A stretch of DNA of 64,000 nt, from positions 3,474,501 to 3,538,500 of the forward strand of contig OY992833.1 in assembly GCA_963921425.1 (NCBI GenBank), given 5' to 3'. Positions 13,101 through 24,787 of this stretch are shown one piece after another. The stretch's first letter is position 1; every line of letters starts with the position of its first letter. The DNA is from Dryas octopetala. Lineage: Eukaryota; Streptophyta; Magnoliopsida; Rosales; Rosaceae. The position numbers were made by a program, and so were the translations under genes. The notes beneath the pieces were generated by a model, which worked only from the letters and a program-made list of their open reading frames with translations, was not told the DNA's origin and made no database searches.

Positions 13101-16100
13101 AGGCGCCCGTTTAGGGCTTAGGATCTAGCTAACCCAACTCTGACCCTAAGAAATACAATCTGTTGTTTAAAGGGGGAAAAACCTTAAATAAAAAAAAATA
13201 AAAAAAAAAAGGGCCTGTTCAAACAGCCATATTGGCCCTATTGGCAAATGCGAGATCCGCTTTTTCCCACACACACACAAACATACTCATAAAAAGAAAG
13301 TATACTCCCCATTCAAAAACTTTTAGGGGAAGTGCACTTTTGAATTCACAAACTAATGATTTTCAACCAACTGTAGTATATGTTTAACTTGTGCAATATA
13401 TTGTATCCCAAGTGGTAAACAACCATAAACCAAATCCTCTTTTCCCAACTAAAAATAATTAAAGAAATATAACTCACTTATAACCAAAAAAAAAAGTAAA
13501 TAAATAGACAAAGGTCTCAACTAAACCCAGTTTTATTGGAACACGTAACCCATATCATAAGAAAAACCCTAGGAACATTCTAACATTTCTAAATGAAGTC
13601 TATTGCCTAGCACACAATTCCAATCCCCTGCCAATTATATAAATGCCAGTGCACACCCAGGGCTGCCAATTATGGCAAAGCTGTAGGCTAAAACTAAAAG
13701 GAATTGTAGAATCAGAATATGAAAGGTGTCAGTAACAGATTACGTATTTAATCCCACTTCCTCTCAAGTCAACTGAGGAGATCTTCTTCTCTCATCAGAT
13801 AGAAAATTATAAATAAACATGTAATCAAACAAAAAATGGATGCTTATGTGTTTAGAACTTTGGATGAAGGTTAGAAAGGCAAGTATTGCATTTTGTTAAT
13901 AGAATGTCATGTTAGATGACAACATATCAATCCAGTATTGCATTTCATTAATAGAAAGTCATGTTAGATAACAACATATCAATCTTATCAAAAAGATAAC
14001 ATAACAATAAACCAGCACCACAGTACTGGGATCGAGCGACCAAATTAGGGTCAACAAACTCATTCCACATCTGTTGTGTAGTCAAGGCACTTTACCAGTC
14101 AATGTGCGCTCTTCTTGGCACCGCGCAAAGTCCCAAACTTTAACAGAAGTATCATCAGAACAGGAACAGAACTTCAAGTCAGTCTTACAGAAGCTGTAAA
14201 AAAGAGTCAGTTAAGACATAACTCAAGCAGAATGAAGAAAAGTACACATGTGAACATTTACCTTAGGTCACGAACAGATTCTTTGTGAGCAGTTTTATTG
14301 GCCTTCACATTATTCATGTTGTTCTGCCAATATCTAAAAAGTACATCCATATGTATGAACATATTAGAACTATTATGATTTTTCATATAATAAAACTTAT
14401 TAACAATTGAAATTATATGTATCATTACTTTATTGCGCCTCCATCATCACCAGAGACCATCCAATTGTCATTATGACTCCATACCATAGACCTGATTGCT
14501 TGATCATGAGCCTACAAATTGAAATAAAATAATATCAAAAAATATCATTCTGACATCCAATATAATTGTAATTAAAAAAAGCAAACATGTACCATGTATA
14601 ATTATTTACCTGAAGAATCATTTCAAAGTTAAATGATTGTCCATTCCAAAGAGTGAATTCCCCACTTTGAGAGCCTGTAATAAGACGTCTCCCAGTAGGA
14701 GTCCACTTTGAAAAAAAAGGAGGGGAGCAGGGTCAGCCAACATCAGAATGATAGCGCAACTAAAGATAATAGAGTGACAATAAAGATTTATATTATGATC
14801 TTCCAAACAAGTTTAAAACCATAAATCCAATACAAAACGAGAACACTTCAAATATATGAGTGCAAACACTAAAATAAAGTTTTTTGGTTCATGGCCCAAT
14901 AAAGCAGACAGCTCAAGTTCAATGAGCATAACACATAATAAGGAACAAGAAAAAGCACATATTTCCGTTGGAATATACATCACCATAATAGTTTTTCAGG
15001 CCTAAATAAAATGTTCAACATAGACAACTAAAAAACTAAACAATGATATATAGAAACATCTGTTTGGTAGCATATTTTGTCTCTTGTTTTCCTTTTTTTT
15101 TTTTTTTAATTAAAGACAGAAGGAGAGGGGAGAGAAGAGATGAGAGAGGTAAGGGACAAACTTTTATAAAAAACTATAAACAGATTTTAAATGGTTTTAA
15201 TTTTTAATCTTAATTTTATCTATCCCTCTCCTTTCTTCACTTACTCTCATCTCTCCTCTCTCACTCTCCTTTCTCTCAGATTATCCCCTCTCTTTAATTT
15301 TAAAAAAAAAAATAAAAAATAACATTACTAGACCTGTAAAATGGTCAGGCTGGGCTGGGGCATGGTCAACCCAGGATCTGTCTGGCCCTGGCCATTTTGA
15401 ACCTAAAATGTTTTTATTTTGTAGCTAAACCTCCCCAATAGTTCATCCCCCTGCCTCAAATACCGTAACTTATCCAAAAAACATACAATTTGCTCATAAG
15501 TACCAAAATAATATAACTTAAAACTCGAATAGAAAACAACAATATGCTCAATGACCCATTGTTAAACAAAACACACATACACACAGAGGATTTACATGAG
15601 CTTTGACCAAAACTTGATTGTAGTCCAACTTACCAAAACCCGATTAATCGAACATCGATTTTTGTTTAAAGAAGTATGCACAAACTTTGCAGCAAAGCTA
15701 GTAGATGGATTATCAGAATAGGCAACTGTCGGCAACATCTACACCAAAAAAAAAAAAAAGACTATTAAAAGTAAAATGACCATATACACAAAGTTCAGAC
15801 TAAAATTAGACTACAATCATGCTTCCAGTCAACCATTACTAATGCTCAAAGAAAATGAAAAATAGAAATAACAAATGATCACTGACATCAATTGCTGCTG
15901 CTGGTGTAGGTTGCAATACTGTCCTATCCCTTGCATCCCGCTGCCACATTCGAATCTGAAGAATAATGATACCAGATTAGAAGATACTCAATCACCAATA
16001 AAAATTTGCAAGACTAAGAGACAATGGCAAGCAGATTCCTTCAGGCTCTTCACATCTAAAAATGAAAATGAAATATCCGAAGGACACACATGTAGTGATG

Positions 16101-16995
16101 TTTTGCGAGTTTGGCAGCTGTTTTATTATACATAAATCAAAAAATAATGCAAACAACTAGACCTTACCTGCATATATCGCACGACAGTGCTAGTGTAATC
16201 AACAGCCCTCCTCTGGGTAAGCTTTCTCATCCTTTTTGCAGCAAAACCATCAGCATGAGCTGCAAAAAACAAACCATTTGTCAGAGACAAACAGAAAATT
16301 CATTATAACATCTACACCAAACTTCCGACTAAACTCTACTAGTATTTTCAATAGAATCATAATTAACACCTTCAGAATCACCTGGCACACCCTTGTACAT
16401 TGCAAACCCCTAAAACTTCAGGATATCTAGGTCTAGGGGTCTCATTTACAAATTATTTTCTTCATAGCCTTGTAGCTTTAAAACTTTAAATTTCATAGTT
16501 ATAAACCCCAATTAAAAGAAATAAAATGTACCCTAAATCTATTTAGGTTTTCTCAAGGTAAATTACTTCCATACACTTCAAATTCTTTCTTTTTTGTTTC
16601 CTTCGGTTTCCCAGAAACCAAACAACAAGATATAACAAAATGCAAGGCATAATAATAATAATAATTGAGCACAAACCATCATAAGGAGGAAGAGGAGGAG
16701 CAGGGGCAGAAAGGTGGTGATACTCCGGGGCCATATTAGTCGAAGAAGCAGATGGCTGACGCATCATTGGCGGCGGTGGGCCCCTATGAAATTCTCCACC
16801 TTGCTGCTGATGCTGATGCTGATGCTGATGCTGCTGCGGATGTTGTTGCTGATGTTGATGATGTTGCTGTTGATGCTGCTGCGGATGTTGCTGTTGATGC
16901 TGATGCTGATGCTGATGCTGCTGTGGATGTTGCTGCTGCTGCTGCTGTTGGTGGTGTTGCTGTTGCTGTTGCTGTTGAGGATCGGCGTACATCAT
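7180..16995 (-). CDS. FY: FY: WD40-repeat pre-mRNA 3'-end processing factor (WDR33/Pfs2 homologue)
   Basis: FY is the plant WDR33/Pfs2 counterpart in the CPSF complex; it acts in the nucleus in poly(A)-site choice and binds the WW domain of FCA to control flowering time. I rebuilt 18 exons: 16995-16677, 16259-16168, 15955-15887, 15738-15634, 14705-14610, 14511-14429, 14333-14262, 14193-14096, 12756-12697, 12606-12546, 12464-12377, 12255-12192, 11088-11010, 10432-10343, 9311-9223, 8914-8403, 7636-7385, 7248-7180. All introns are GT-AG and phases agree. The total is 2298 nt, 765 residues, against about 650 in Arabidopsis from memory. Residues about 5-68 are Gln/His-rich. WD40 repeats span about 185-475 ([35 protein letters not shown]). 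The Pro-rich tail has PPLPP at 559-563, a candidate FCA-binding site, and another PPLPP lies at 100-104. The second codon is also ATG, so translation could start at 16992. No lesion was found. Confidence 0.95.
13882..13985. repeat. 52-bp tandem duplication in FY intron 8
   Basis: Two adjacent copies of a unit beginning agtattgcattt and ending acaacatatcaatc start at 13882 and 13934 and differ at a few positions. They lie in the largest FY intron (12757-14095). Confidence 0.8.
15080..15315. repeat. Purine/pyrimidine inverted repeat in FY intron 4
   Basis: An AGGAGAGGGGAGAG-type stretch (15118-15160) is followed by its approximate reverse complement (15225-15300). It looks like a degenerate MITE, but the ends and a target duplication were not resolved. 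Confidence 0.35.
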
Positions 16996-17028
16996 TGTGA
17001 TCTCCCCAAAAGACGACCAATCAAAATT

Positions 17029-17095
17029 CTAACCCTAACCCTAAACCCTAATCCTAGGACAGCTAAAAAGATTGAGAAAAACCCTAACCCTAGGA
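17029..17095 (+). promoter_or_regulatory. Telobox cluster in the FY 5' leader
   Basis: The tract aaccctaaccctaaacccta begins at 17031, and a second accctaaccctagg lies at 17081-17094; the core aaaccctaa is 17043-17051. These telomere-like motifs lie 35-100 bp upstream of the FY start codon. Teloboxes occur near transcription starts of many plant housekeeping genes and bind TRB/telobox factors. Function here is inferred. Confidence 0.6.
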
Positions 17096-17244
17096 ACAGA
17101 GAGAATGCAAATTACAAGGAAGAAGTTGCAACACTCGAAAGGCCTCCAATGGCATTCAATGTGGAGTAACTGAGTGAGCGCGGGAAAATCGAATTCAGTT
17201 TATGTGTGTCAACCTTTCTGAAAGCTGTTCTCTGTTTCTTTTTT

Positions 17245-17310
17245 TCTTTTGTGGTGAGTGGTGAGTGGTGAGTGGTGAGAGAGAAAGAGAGAGAGAGGGA
17301 GAGAGAGAAT
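17245..17310. repeat. GTGAGTG and GA microsatellite upstream of FY
   Basis: Four gtgagtg units grade into an interrupted (GA)n tract. It lies in the putative FY 5' leader or core promoter, where GA/CT microsatellites are common in plants. Confidence 0.7.
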
Positions 17311-17399
17311 CAGAGATATTGATGCTCTGGGGCGGTTTTGGTTTTTCTTCGGAGCGAAAACTCAAAACCGGAGCTTTAACGGTGACTTGTCGATGAGTC

Positions 17400-17750
17400 A
17401 GAGTTAATTACACTTACACCCCTGAGGTTTATCGTCTTTTCACATACACCTCCTGTAGTTTCAATAATTACACATACACTTCCTGAGGTTTCAAAACTAT
17501 TACATATAACCCCTATAGTGAGACAATAAATGATGAGAGATTATTCAAAAAAGCATGCTAAGAGGTTAAATGGCTTAATAAGATTACTCAAGGTGTAAGG
17601 TCCAACCTCAATACAAATATTTTTTTCTCTTGTAGGGGGTTATATGCAATATTTTTGAAACCTCATGAGGTATATGTGTAATTTTCAAAACCTCATAGGA
17701 TGTATGTGAAAAGACGATAAACCTCAGGGGGTGTAAGTAGAATTAACTCT
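17400..17750. mobile_element. Palindromic MITE, about 350 bp
   Basis: The left end agagttaattacacttacacc...ggtttatcgtcttttcaca is repeated in inverted orientation at the right end (17700-17750), and inner parts of the arms also pair. There is no coding capacity. I did not find a clean target duplication, so the superfamily is left open. The element abuts the FY promoter. Confidence 0.75.
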
Positions 17751-18124
17751 GAAGAGTGATGATGAAGTGGGAAGGTAACTGGGTGTGGGCGTGTGCACCA
17801 TAGGTCCATAGGCTTGTTGGGTTAGTGACGTGGCATGTTTGTAAAGGGGGCTGGTGATTAAGGATGGCAAAATTCCGCGCCCCCGAAAATCTCTGTGGGG
17901 ACTCACCCCGATTAAGCGGGTATAGTAATACCATTCCCGTCCCCGCCTCTCCCCGTATACCCGTTTAATAAAAATATTATATTATATAATTATATTTTAA
18001 TTTATTATCTTAATTTTGGTTGCATATCTTTAAAATTTAATAGTGTTATCTTTATAATTTTGTGTTATTGTAATATAATATGATGAATTTTAATATATTT
18101 CATCTATTATATTATATATTTATG

Positions 18125-19684
18125 TTAAGAGGGGTGTATTCAATTAGGATTTTAATGGACTTTTGTAGAGTTTTTAAAAGTCATTGACTTTGGTAGAATT
18201 GAAGGATTTTTAATAACTTTCATAAACTCCATATAGACTTTGCTAGAATTCTGCTTAGAGTTTTAATAGAGTTTGCTTGACTTTTCTCATAGACTTTGAT
18301 AGATTTTTATAAACTTCTAATAACTTTGATATAATTTTTTATTGTTTATTTTAGAATTTTTCCAATATGTTTTTTATTTTTTTTGTTCTCCGTGAGTGTG
18401 TGGAATGGGGATTAGCTTCAAGACTGAGATACATACTCAAAGTGCCCTATGTTGTGCTGGAGACGTCTGGGTGTATAAAATTTGGGCATTCAATTTGTGA
18501 AAGAACTGGTCCAGAGAAAAAAGAAAAGAAGAAAGAGACACTTGCATGCAAAAATGATTTTGTTTCCTTGGATCCCCACCAAGTGTTTGAGAGAATACTT
18601 CCCTCTTCTAATTGACTTGTCTTTTCTTTGAGGCTACAATACAATCTGTCTACACATTGAATCTTAAACACAAACAAATGGGCTCCTTAATTTGCACGCT
18701 TTTGGAAACCATATACGAAATGCAATTTCAGTGCTCGCTTATTAATTAATTATCATTGCAACCAAACCAACACACTCAAGCTCTCACTGCCAAGGAGCTC
18801 GAAACTTTCCTTCCTTGTTGTCTTTGTGTTTTATTTCCATATTTCAAGTTTCAGTGGTGGGTTTCCTTAAAAAAAAAAATGGTTTCACTGATGAGTTATA
18901 TATATTCATTCCTTTAATGCAATTTTTGAACTCTAGTTCTACCATGTGCGGATCTTCGATGAACAATGAAGAAGTGTTGATCTATGGCAGCATCTTTATA
19001 TGTTGTTCTTAATCAAACAAAATATGACGATTAGTCAAAAGAAAATTAATATAAGAGGACATAGTAATTAGAAAAAATAAATTAAGAGTTGTGTGAAGAA
19101 ATAAGATTAGGGGGTTTAGCGTCACTCTTTAAAAAAATAATAAATAAATACAACTTTTTCAATAGCCTTTTAATATTTGAAATCTTTTGAAATCTGCAGG
19201 GAGAACGCTGGAGAATTATTGACTTTGATATAACATAACAGTAATGCTACACTTACCACATTTTTATACCACAATTTCATACCATCTTACATGGCATTCA
19301 TACATTGGACACTACAAATTAAAAAATAAAACCTAAAAAAGAAAAAGGAAATACCCTTTCAGTAAAGTAATGACACATCAGGTGGGATACAAATGTGGGA
19401 AAACAAAATGTGGTACAACTAGCATTATTGATAACATAATTTACACTTCAAAGTCCATGAAAGTCTTTTAAAGTTTATCATTTAATAAAGTCAATGACTT
19501 TTTGAATATCATGTCACTTTTATAGACTCTCTAAAAGTCTTGATTGAATACCATATACTTTTTAATAGTCTGATTAAATACCATCAAACTTTGATAAACT
19601 CTTTAAAAGTTTTGATTGAATACTACTAGACTTTTCAATTCCACCAAAGTCATTTAAAATCCTAATTGAATACACCCCCCTTAA
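18125..19684. mobile_element. Nested Tourist/Harbinger-like element
   Basis: The left end GAGGGGTGTATTCAATTAGG (from 18129) is inverted at the right end (to 19680, cctaattgaatacacccccc). The flanks are ttaa on both sides (18125-18128, 19681-19684), consistent with a TTA-type duplication. Subterminal regions repeat variants of actttgatagaatt and aaaagtct. A central 18360-19020 stretch of ordinary composition has no recognised gene. Confidence 0.65.
19242..19427. mobile_element. Small MITE nested at third level
   Basis: The inverted termini TAATGCTA followed by an ACCACATTTT motif occur at both ends of this 186-bp segment. The flanks resemble each other (ataacataac / ataacataat), but the target duplication was not resolved exactly. 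Confidence 0.55.
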
Positions 19685-19934
19685 TTTGGTATGTTATTAA
19701 TAAAAAATTATTTTTTAAAAAAATAATAGGGGCCCCGAATACCCCCGATGGGGACCCGATTACCCGATGGGGCGAGTATGATATTGGCGAACCCGCCCCG
19801 TTGCCATTCCTATTGGTGATGATAAACGGAAAGGATGAGTTATTTTATCTATATGTATCTAGGTCAATTCAAAAAAATCAATAAATATTTTAAATATTAC
19901 AAATTAATCGATGAACTTTTTTAAAATATCATGA

Positions 19935-20500
19935 TAGTTACTAGAGTAAATTGCAGATTTAGTCCAGTTATTTTATACCTAGTTCAATTTTGGTCCACAA
20001 TCTTTTTTAAGTTCTGTTTTGATCCACTAATTATTTCACTTGTTCAATAAAGGTCCAGATTTGTTTTCTCAAATTTGGTTTGTCTTTTATCCTATCAAAT
20101 CTCACTCAAATTCAGCAAATATATACTTATTTTAAAGCTATGCATTTCTTCTTTACAAACATATAAAGATTATTCAAATTGAAGTTCTAAAACTCAAGAT
20201 AATTGACCCCAAAGTAGGGTATCCGAAACTGCCAATTTTTCAAATTTCACCTAATCTCAATTCTCTTAGATTATAATTCTCCAAATTTGTTTTTATGACT
20301 AAGGAATGATGAAATATAACTTATACTTCAATTATAATTGAAGAAAACACAACCCAAAGGATTTAAAGTCACAAATCTGGACCTTTATTGAACAAATGAA
20401 ACAATTAGTGGACCAAAACAGAACTTAAAAAAGATCGTGGACCAAAATTGAACTAGGTATAAAATAAATGGACCAAATCTGTAATTTTCTCTAGTTACTA
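19935..20500. mobile_element. MULE-type MITE with about 125-bp TIRs and perfect 9-bp duplication
   Basis: The element at 19944-20491 has termini GAGTAAATTGCAGATTTAGTCC and inverted GAGAAAATTACAGATTTGG. Pairing continues for about 125 bp with few mismatches. The 9-bp flank tagttacta is identical on both sides (19935-19943, 20492-20500). There is no coding sequence. Confidence 0.9.
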
Positions 20501-20629
20501 TTAATCAAAATAAAATTAAGAAAAATTATGTAAATTAACAACTGGATAAAAATAAAAAAGAATTTACGAATCTTACCCACATCATCAATTTTTTCTAAAA
20601 AAAATTACATATAAATCAATAACGACCAC

Positions 20630-20840
20630 ATACTTTTTTAAAATAGTAAATGTGTGACAGTTATCATTTTCTAATTGATAATTATGTGACAGTTACCGTT
20701 TTTATGGTTTTTAATTGGTAATTGTCACACAATTACTTTTTTTTAATTGGTAATTACCACACAGTTACTATTTTTTAATTAGAAATTGTCACACAATTAC
20801 TGTTTTTAGACTTGGTCACAGTTACCATTTTTAAATTGAG
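20630..20840. repeat. Degenerate tandem repeat, unit about 45 bp
   Basis: Variants of ttaattggtaattgtcacacagttactatttt recur five or six times. The motif GTGACAGTTACC also appears in inverted form within units. I see no gene between 20500 and 21527. Confidence 0.65.
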
Positions 20841-21519
20841 TCAAAATATTTTTGAAAGACATGATAGTAATTTAACACTAGGAATAGTATAGGGTCACCC
20901 AAATTGGATTGGGTCAATTGACTATTATATAATTAGCAAATATGTGCATGTGACCATTATGTGAACTCAAATTATATTTTGACTATTATAAAATTTTCAA
21001 ATATTTTATTGATTTATTTTTAATCTTCTAATATATCTATCTATCTTTACTATTATAATGTCATAAGAAGATTTTGGTGTTACATGCTTCACCAAAAATG
21101 AGATTGTCTAAAATACCCTTCATTCAACAAAACAATCACATAAAAACAACTTAATAAATGAGGGTATCATTGTAAATACTAAAATAAAATTTAAAAAATA
21201 CAAAAAGACATCCAACCACTTTAGTGGAGAGTGGTGAAAAGTTATAAAACAATAATACAAAATACAAAAAAATAAAAATACAATAAAAAGGCACTTGACA
21301 CCTGCAGAGCGCATGCCAATAAGCTACTATATATAAAGGGAGAATAATGAGTAAGGTTGAACATTCAAAAACTCCAAAACTACCCCCACTTAAGAAAAAA
21401 AACATACAACAAAAAAATTTAATAAAATAAGGGAAAATTAGTAAAAGAACTAGAAAGAATATGTAAGATTAAGTTTCTTAGATATAAAACAAAAACAAAA
21501 AAAACAAAAAAAAACAAAA

Positions 21520-22062
21520 GAAAAAAGTAGGGGTGGGTTTGAAAACCAAAAAAATCAACCAAACCGACCGAATCAAATCGAAAAAAGTCGATTTTTGACA
21601 AAAAAAAATCGAACCGAACTAACCATCCCTTAGGTTCGGTTCGGTTTTGATCTTCAAAAAACTGTAAGAACCGAACCGATGGCCTCCATGTTGCTTTTCT
21701 TTTTATTTCATGTTGCTTTTCTTTTTTTTTAATCTTTTGGATTGTAATTTTAATGAATTTAGTTTCTTTAGTTTCTTTAATTTCTTAGTTAATGCATTGA
21801 ACTTTCATCAATATTTTAGAATGTTCTAGGCTTCAAAAAGGGTAAAAAAATTGAGATTTTCGAATTTTGGACTCTAAATGTTAAAACATGAAGAAAAAAA
21901 ATTGCGAACCCAAACCGATTTAACCAACCGAACCGATAGGGTTTAGGTTCGGTTCAATTGTGAATAATTTTAATGGTGGAATCGAACCAAACCGAATCCT
22001 TATAATCAGTTCGGTTTGCGTTTTAGCCCTAAAACCGAACTAAACCCAGCCCTAGAAAAAAG
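21520..22062. mobile_element. hAT-type MITE with perfect 8-bp duplication
   Basis: The element at 21528-22054 starts TAGGGGTGGGTTT and ends in inverted form aaacccagcccta. The flanks gaaaaaag are identical (21520-21527, 22055-22062). The interior is dense in aaccgaacc/ggttcggttcgg motifs, typical of small plant hAT elements. Confidence 0.9.
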
Positions 22063-22312
22063 ATATCACGTTTAATGTATGGGTAGGGGTGTCTTCAAAA
22101 TCCTAAAAAACAAAGCAATAAAAATACAAACACGATCAAAATAAACCCATGTTCCTTCTTATCACCCGACAAACTCCCACTCCATCCAAACTTCCTTCAC
22201 TCAGTCTTTTCTTTTCTTTTCTCTTTAATTCACATACACAGAGAAACCAAGAGATGAAAAAAAAAATTCAAACTTTATGTGGTACTGGGTTTGGAGCAGA
22301 GATGAGAACAAG

Positions 22313-22402
22313 ATGGAGACAATGGAAGCCTTTACTTTGAAAAAATTGGCTACAGAATTCGTCACCTACGCTGAGAAGGATTGGGTTTTGAAGTGGCATT
22401 GA
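22313..22402 (+). other. Exon-like 29-codon open frame, unidentified
   Basis: From ATG 22313 the frame reads METMEAFTLKKL and ends in WVLKWH before a stop. Composition here is less AT-rich than around it, and a pyrimidine-rich leader precedes it (22180-22230). It may be the 5' end of a gene cut by the LTR element that begins at 22546. I do not recognise the protein. Confidence 0.25.
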
Positions 22403-22545
22403 AGTACAGTTTCCATACTTTTAACTCTCAAGATTTTATGATCTCAAAAAAAAAAAACAACAAAAAAGTCGTTTACCTATGGGTTTTAATTTTGGGTGCA
22501 TTAGGTTCTAGGCCGGGTTCGACCACTAAACATGCTGGTAAAAAG

Positions 22546-24265
22546 TGTTGGAAATTGATTATATAAACGCAGCGGAAATAAAAATTCATATGATCATGCT
22601 TCAGATCGAAATATGATGCAATAAAACATGATTTATCTAAGGAGGATTCGTAATTTGTTTTCTTGATTAGAAGCCCATCAAAGTGTGAATCCACAAGCTC
22701 TCCATCATTTGGTTCTTCTAGTCACATAAAGATGTATGACCTCTAACTAGTCCACGCTTGGAAGAGATGAAGAGATTGAACTCTTTGGAGAATGGGAGTG
22801 CTAGCTCTCTTGCTCAAGAATGTGGCTTTAGAAATAAAAAGAACATATAATGAATTCTACAAGAACTTCCATTAGTCAAACTTCCTTACATAAGACCTTA
22901 TTTATAGAATTGAGTGACGACCATCTTTCCACTATAATAGGGCCGACCACCTAGTCATGGACCAAGTTTGTTGGTCCATTTGCTAGGTAATTAACCTTTA
23001 ATTTTATTATCAATTAATTAACTCTATAATTAATTAATAAGTCAATTGGTCCAATATTAATTAATTAACCACTTAATTAATTAATAAGCCTAATAGTGTA
23101 ATGTTAATTAATTAACTCATTAGCCCAAAATTAATTAACTTCTTAATTAATTAAAAGGCCCATTATTTCTATTTTCATTAATTAGTTTAAAGCTCAATTA
23201 ATTAACTCTTTAATTAATTCTGCTCAAGCTCATTTTTAAAACCGTCCCACATCTATTGGCGTGTGACCTTTTAAGTTCCAATTAAATCCGGTAGTGGATT
23301 GGGACACGTTCCCAAAATAACCTAATCAAGGTAAAATTACCATTTTACCCTTAGGTCTCCACAAGTCAAGATTGATGCCTAGTAGAGTGTCATGACTACC
23401 TGGATTAACCGGAAGAGAGAAGAACCTATTCCGTCTTCGATTACAATACAATACAGTCTCTCTATCATCCTATGTTCCTGAATCATGGTCGGGTATGAAA
23501 TTTCGTCAACCCAGTATGATTCTTGAGGTCCAACACTTATGTATAGATTTCATTCGATTATGGAAGCTTGTTTCCATGATGTAGTACTCTAGCTAGAGAT
23601 TCTTGAATCTAGACATATGTTGCCTCTTGAAACATTTCTCTTATTATCAGGAATGATAGATTCTTTGTTGAACACACATATGTCCCTATACGTCAGTGAC
23701 TATGCCCAATATGTACCTTTAATTAAACTCTAGGAACCTAGCCTTATGATACAGTCAAAGCATAGCGACCGAACGCACAGGACAACCATGAGTCTCAAGT
23801 CTAGGGACCAGTTGTATTATCAAGACTTAACGATTTCTTTTAGACGGATGTATAATACTTCATGATAGGTACGTATTCGTTACTTTGGTCACGTTCAGTG
23901 AACCATATACTGACATTCATGATCTTCTCCTAGTGTCTCTACATAGATAATCTGAGACCGATTATCTTATACGTTAAGCAGAGATAGATCATGCTGGTTT
24001 TACCGGATTTGATATTGTCTAGATATCAATCATGCAACCAGAAACAGTTTAGACTTCAAGTACTAAAGAATATAAGTCTCACTATCCTAACTTCTTTAGG
24101 ACATTATTCCTTTAACTTGAAATCATGAACCTCTTTTATGCACACACACATATATTATATAGTATGTATATGAAAGATGGAACATAAAAGAAAAGTTTGC
24201 CCGTGATGTTAGAAATATACACAATACGTTTATTAAAATGATTTACATTATGGTATATTCCAACA
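22546..24265 (-). repeat. 3' LTR of the large copia element (1720 bp)
   Basis: The ends are TG...CA with inverted TGTTGGAA/TTCCAACA. It matches 43803-45263 over nearly its whole length. A block at about 23590-23710 is missing from the other copy. It contains many taattaattaa motifs at 22980-23220. Confidence 0.9.
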
Positions 24266-24275
24266 TCTCCCACTT

Positions 24276-24787
24276 GCACTAATGTCAATCGACTACTAAT
24301 CGCAACCTCATCCCCTCGAGATAACGATTTAGTTGTCTTCGAGACATGACTTTAGTCAATGCATCTGCTACATTGTTTTCTATAGATATTCTGAAGATAC
24401 TGACGTCGCGTTTGGAAACAATTTCCTTTTGGACATAAAAACGTCTGTCTATGTGTTTGGATCTTTGATGAGACTTTGGTTCCTTTGCGTGCGCTACAAC
24501 TCCATTTTAATCACAATAGACAATTAATGTTATTTAAATGGAAGAACCAATCTAAGATCAGAAATGAACTAACTAATCCAAATATCACGTCTTCAAGCTG
24601 TGATATAGTTTGTCTCAATTTTTGAGTCCGCTGCTATACTCTGATTAATAGCTTTTTAACTAACTTTACCTTCGTTCAAAACGAAGATGAACCTTGAAGT
24701 GGACTTCAGATCATCTACATCTGATGCAAAATCTGAATCGGTGTAACCTATCACTTACAACTCTCTTCTACCATAGACTTGAATATG
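24276..24787 (-). pseudogene. Copia RNase H relic
   Basis: On the minus strand, VIGYTDSDFASDVDD, KSTSRFIFVLN, SKHIDRRFY and NNVADALTK are recognisable in broken frames. They match the RNase H order of copia polyproteins. The upstream join to reverse transcriptase is displaced by the insertion at 24788-26757. Confidence 0.8.

Larger units (their letters stand above)
17851..19820. mobile_element. Non-autonomous hAT-like element with nested MITEs
   Basis: The ends TAAGGATGGCAA (from 17859) and, on the other strand, TAGGAATGGCAA (from 19812) form short inverted termini. Subterminal GC-rich cccgcccc motifs lie next to both ends. The flanks 17851-17858 (ctggtgat) and 19813-19820 (ttggtgat) match at 7 of 8 bases, the hAT duplication length. 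No transposase is visible. Most of the interior is a second element (18129-19680). Confidence 0.75.

Noticed and set aside
16714..17169. Long open frames on the plus strand with Leu/Met, Ala/Asp and Ala/Thr repeats
   Set aside because: They are other frames of the CAG/CAT repeat of FY exon 1.
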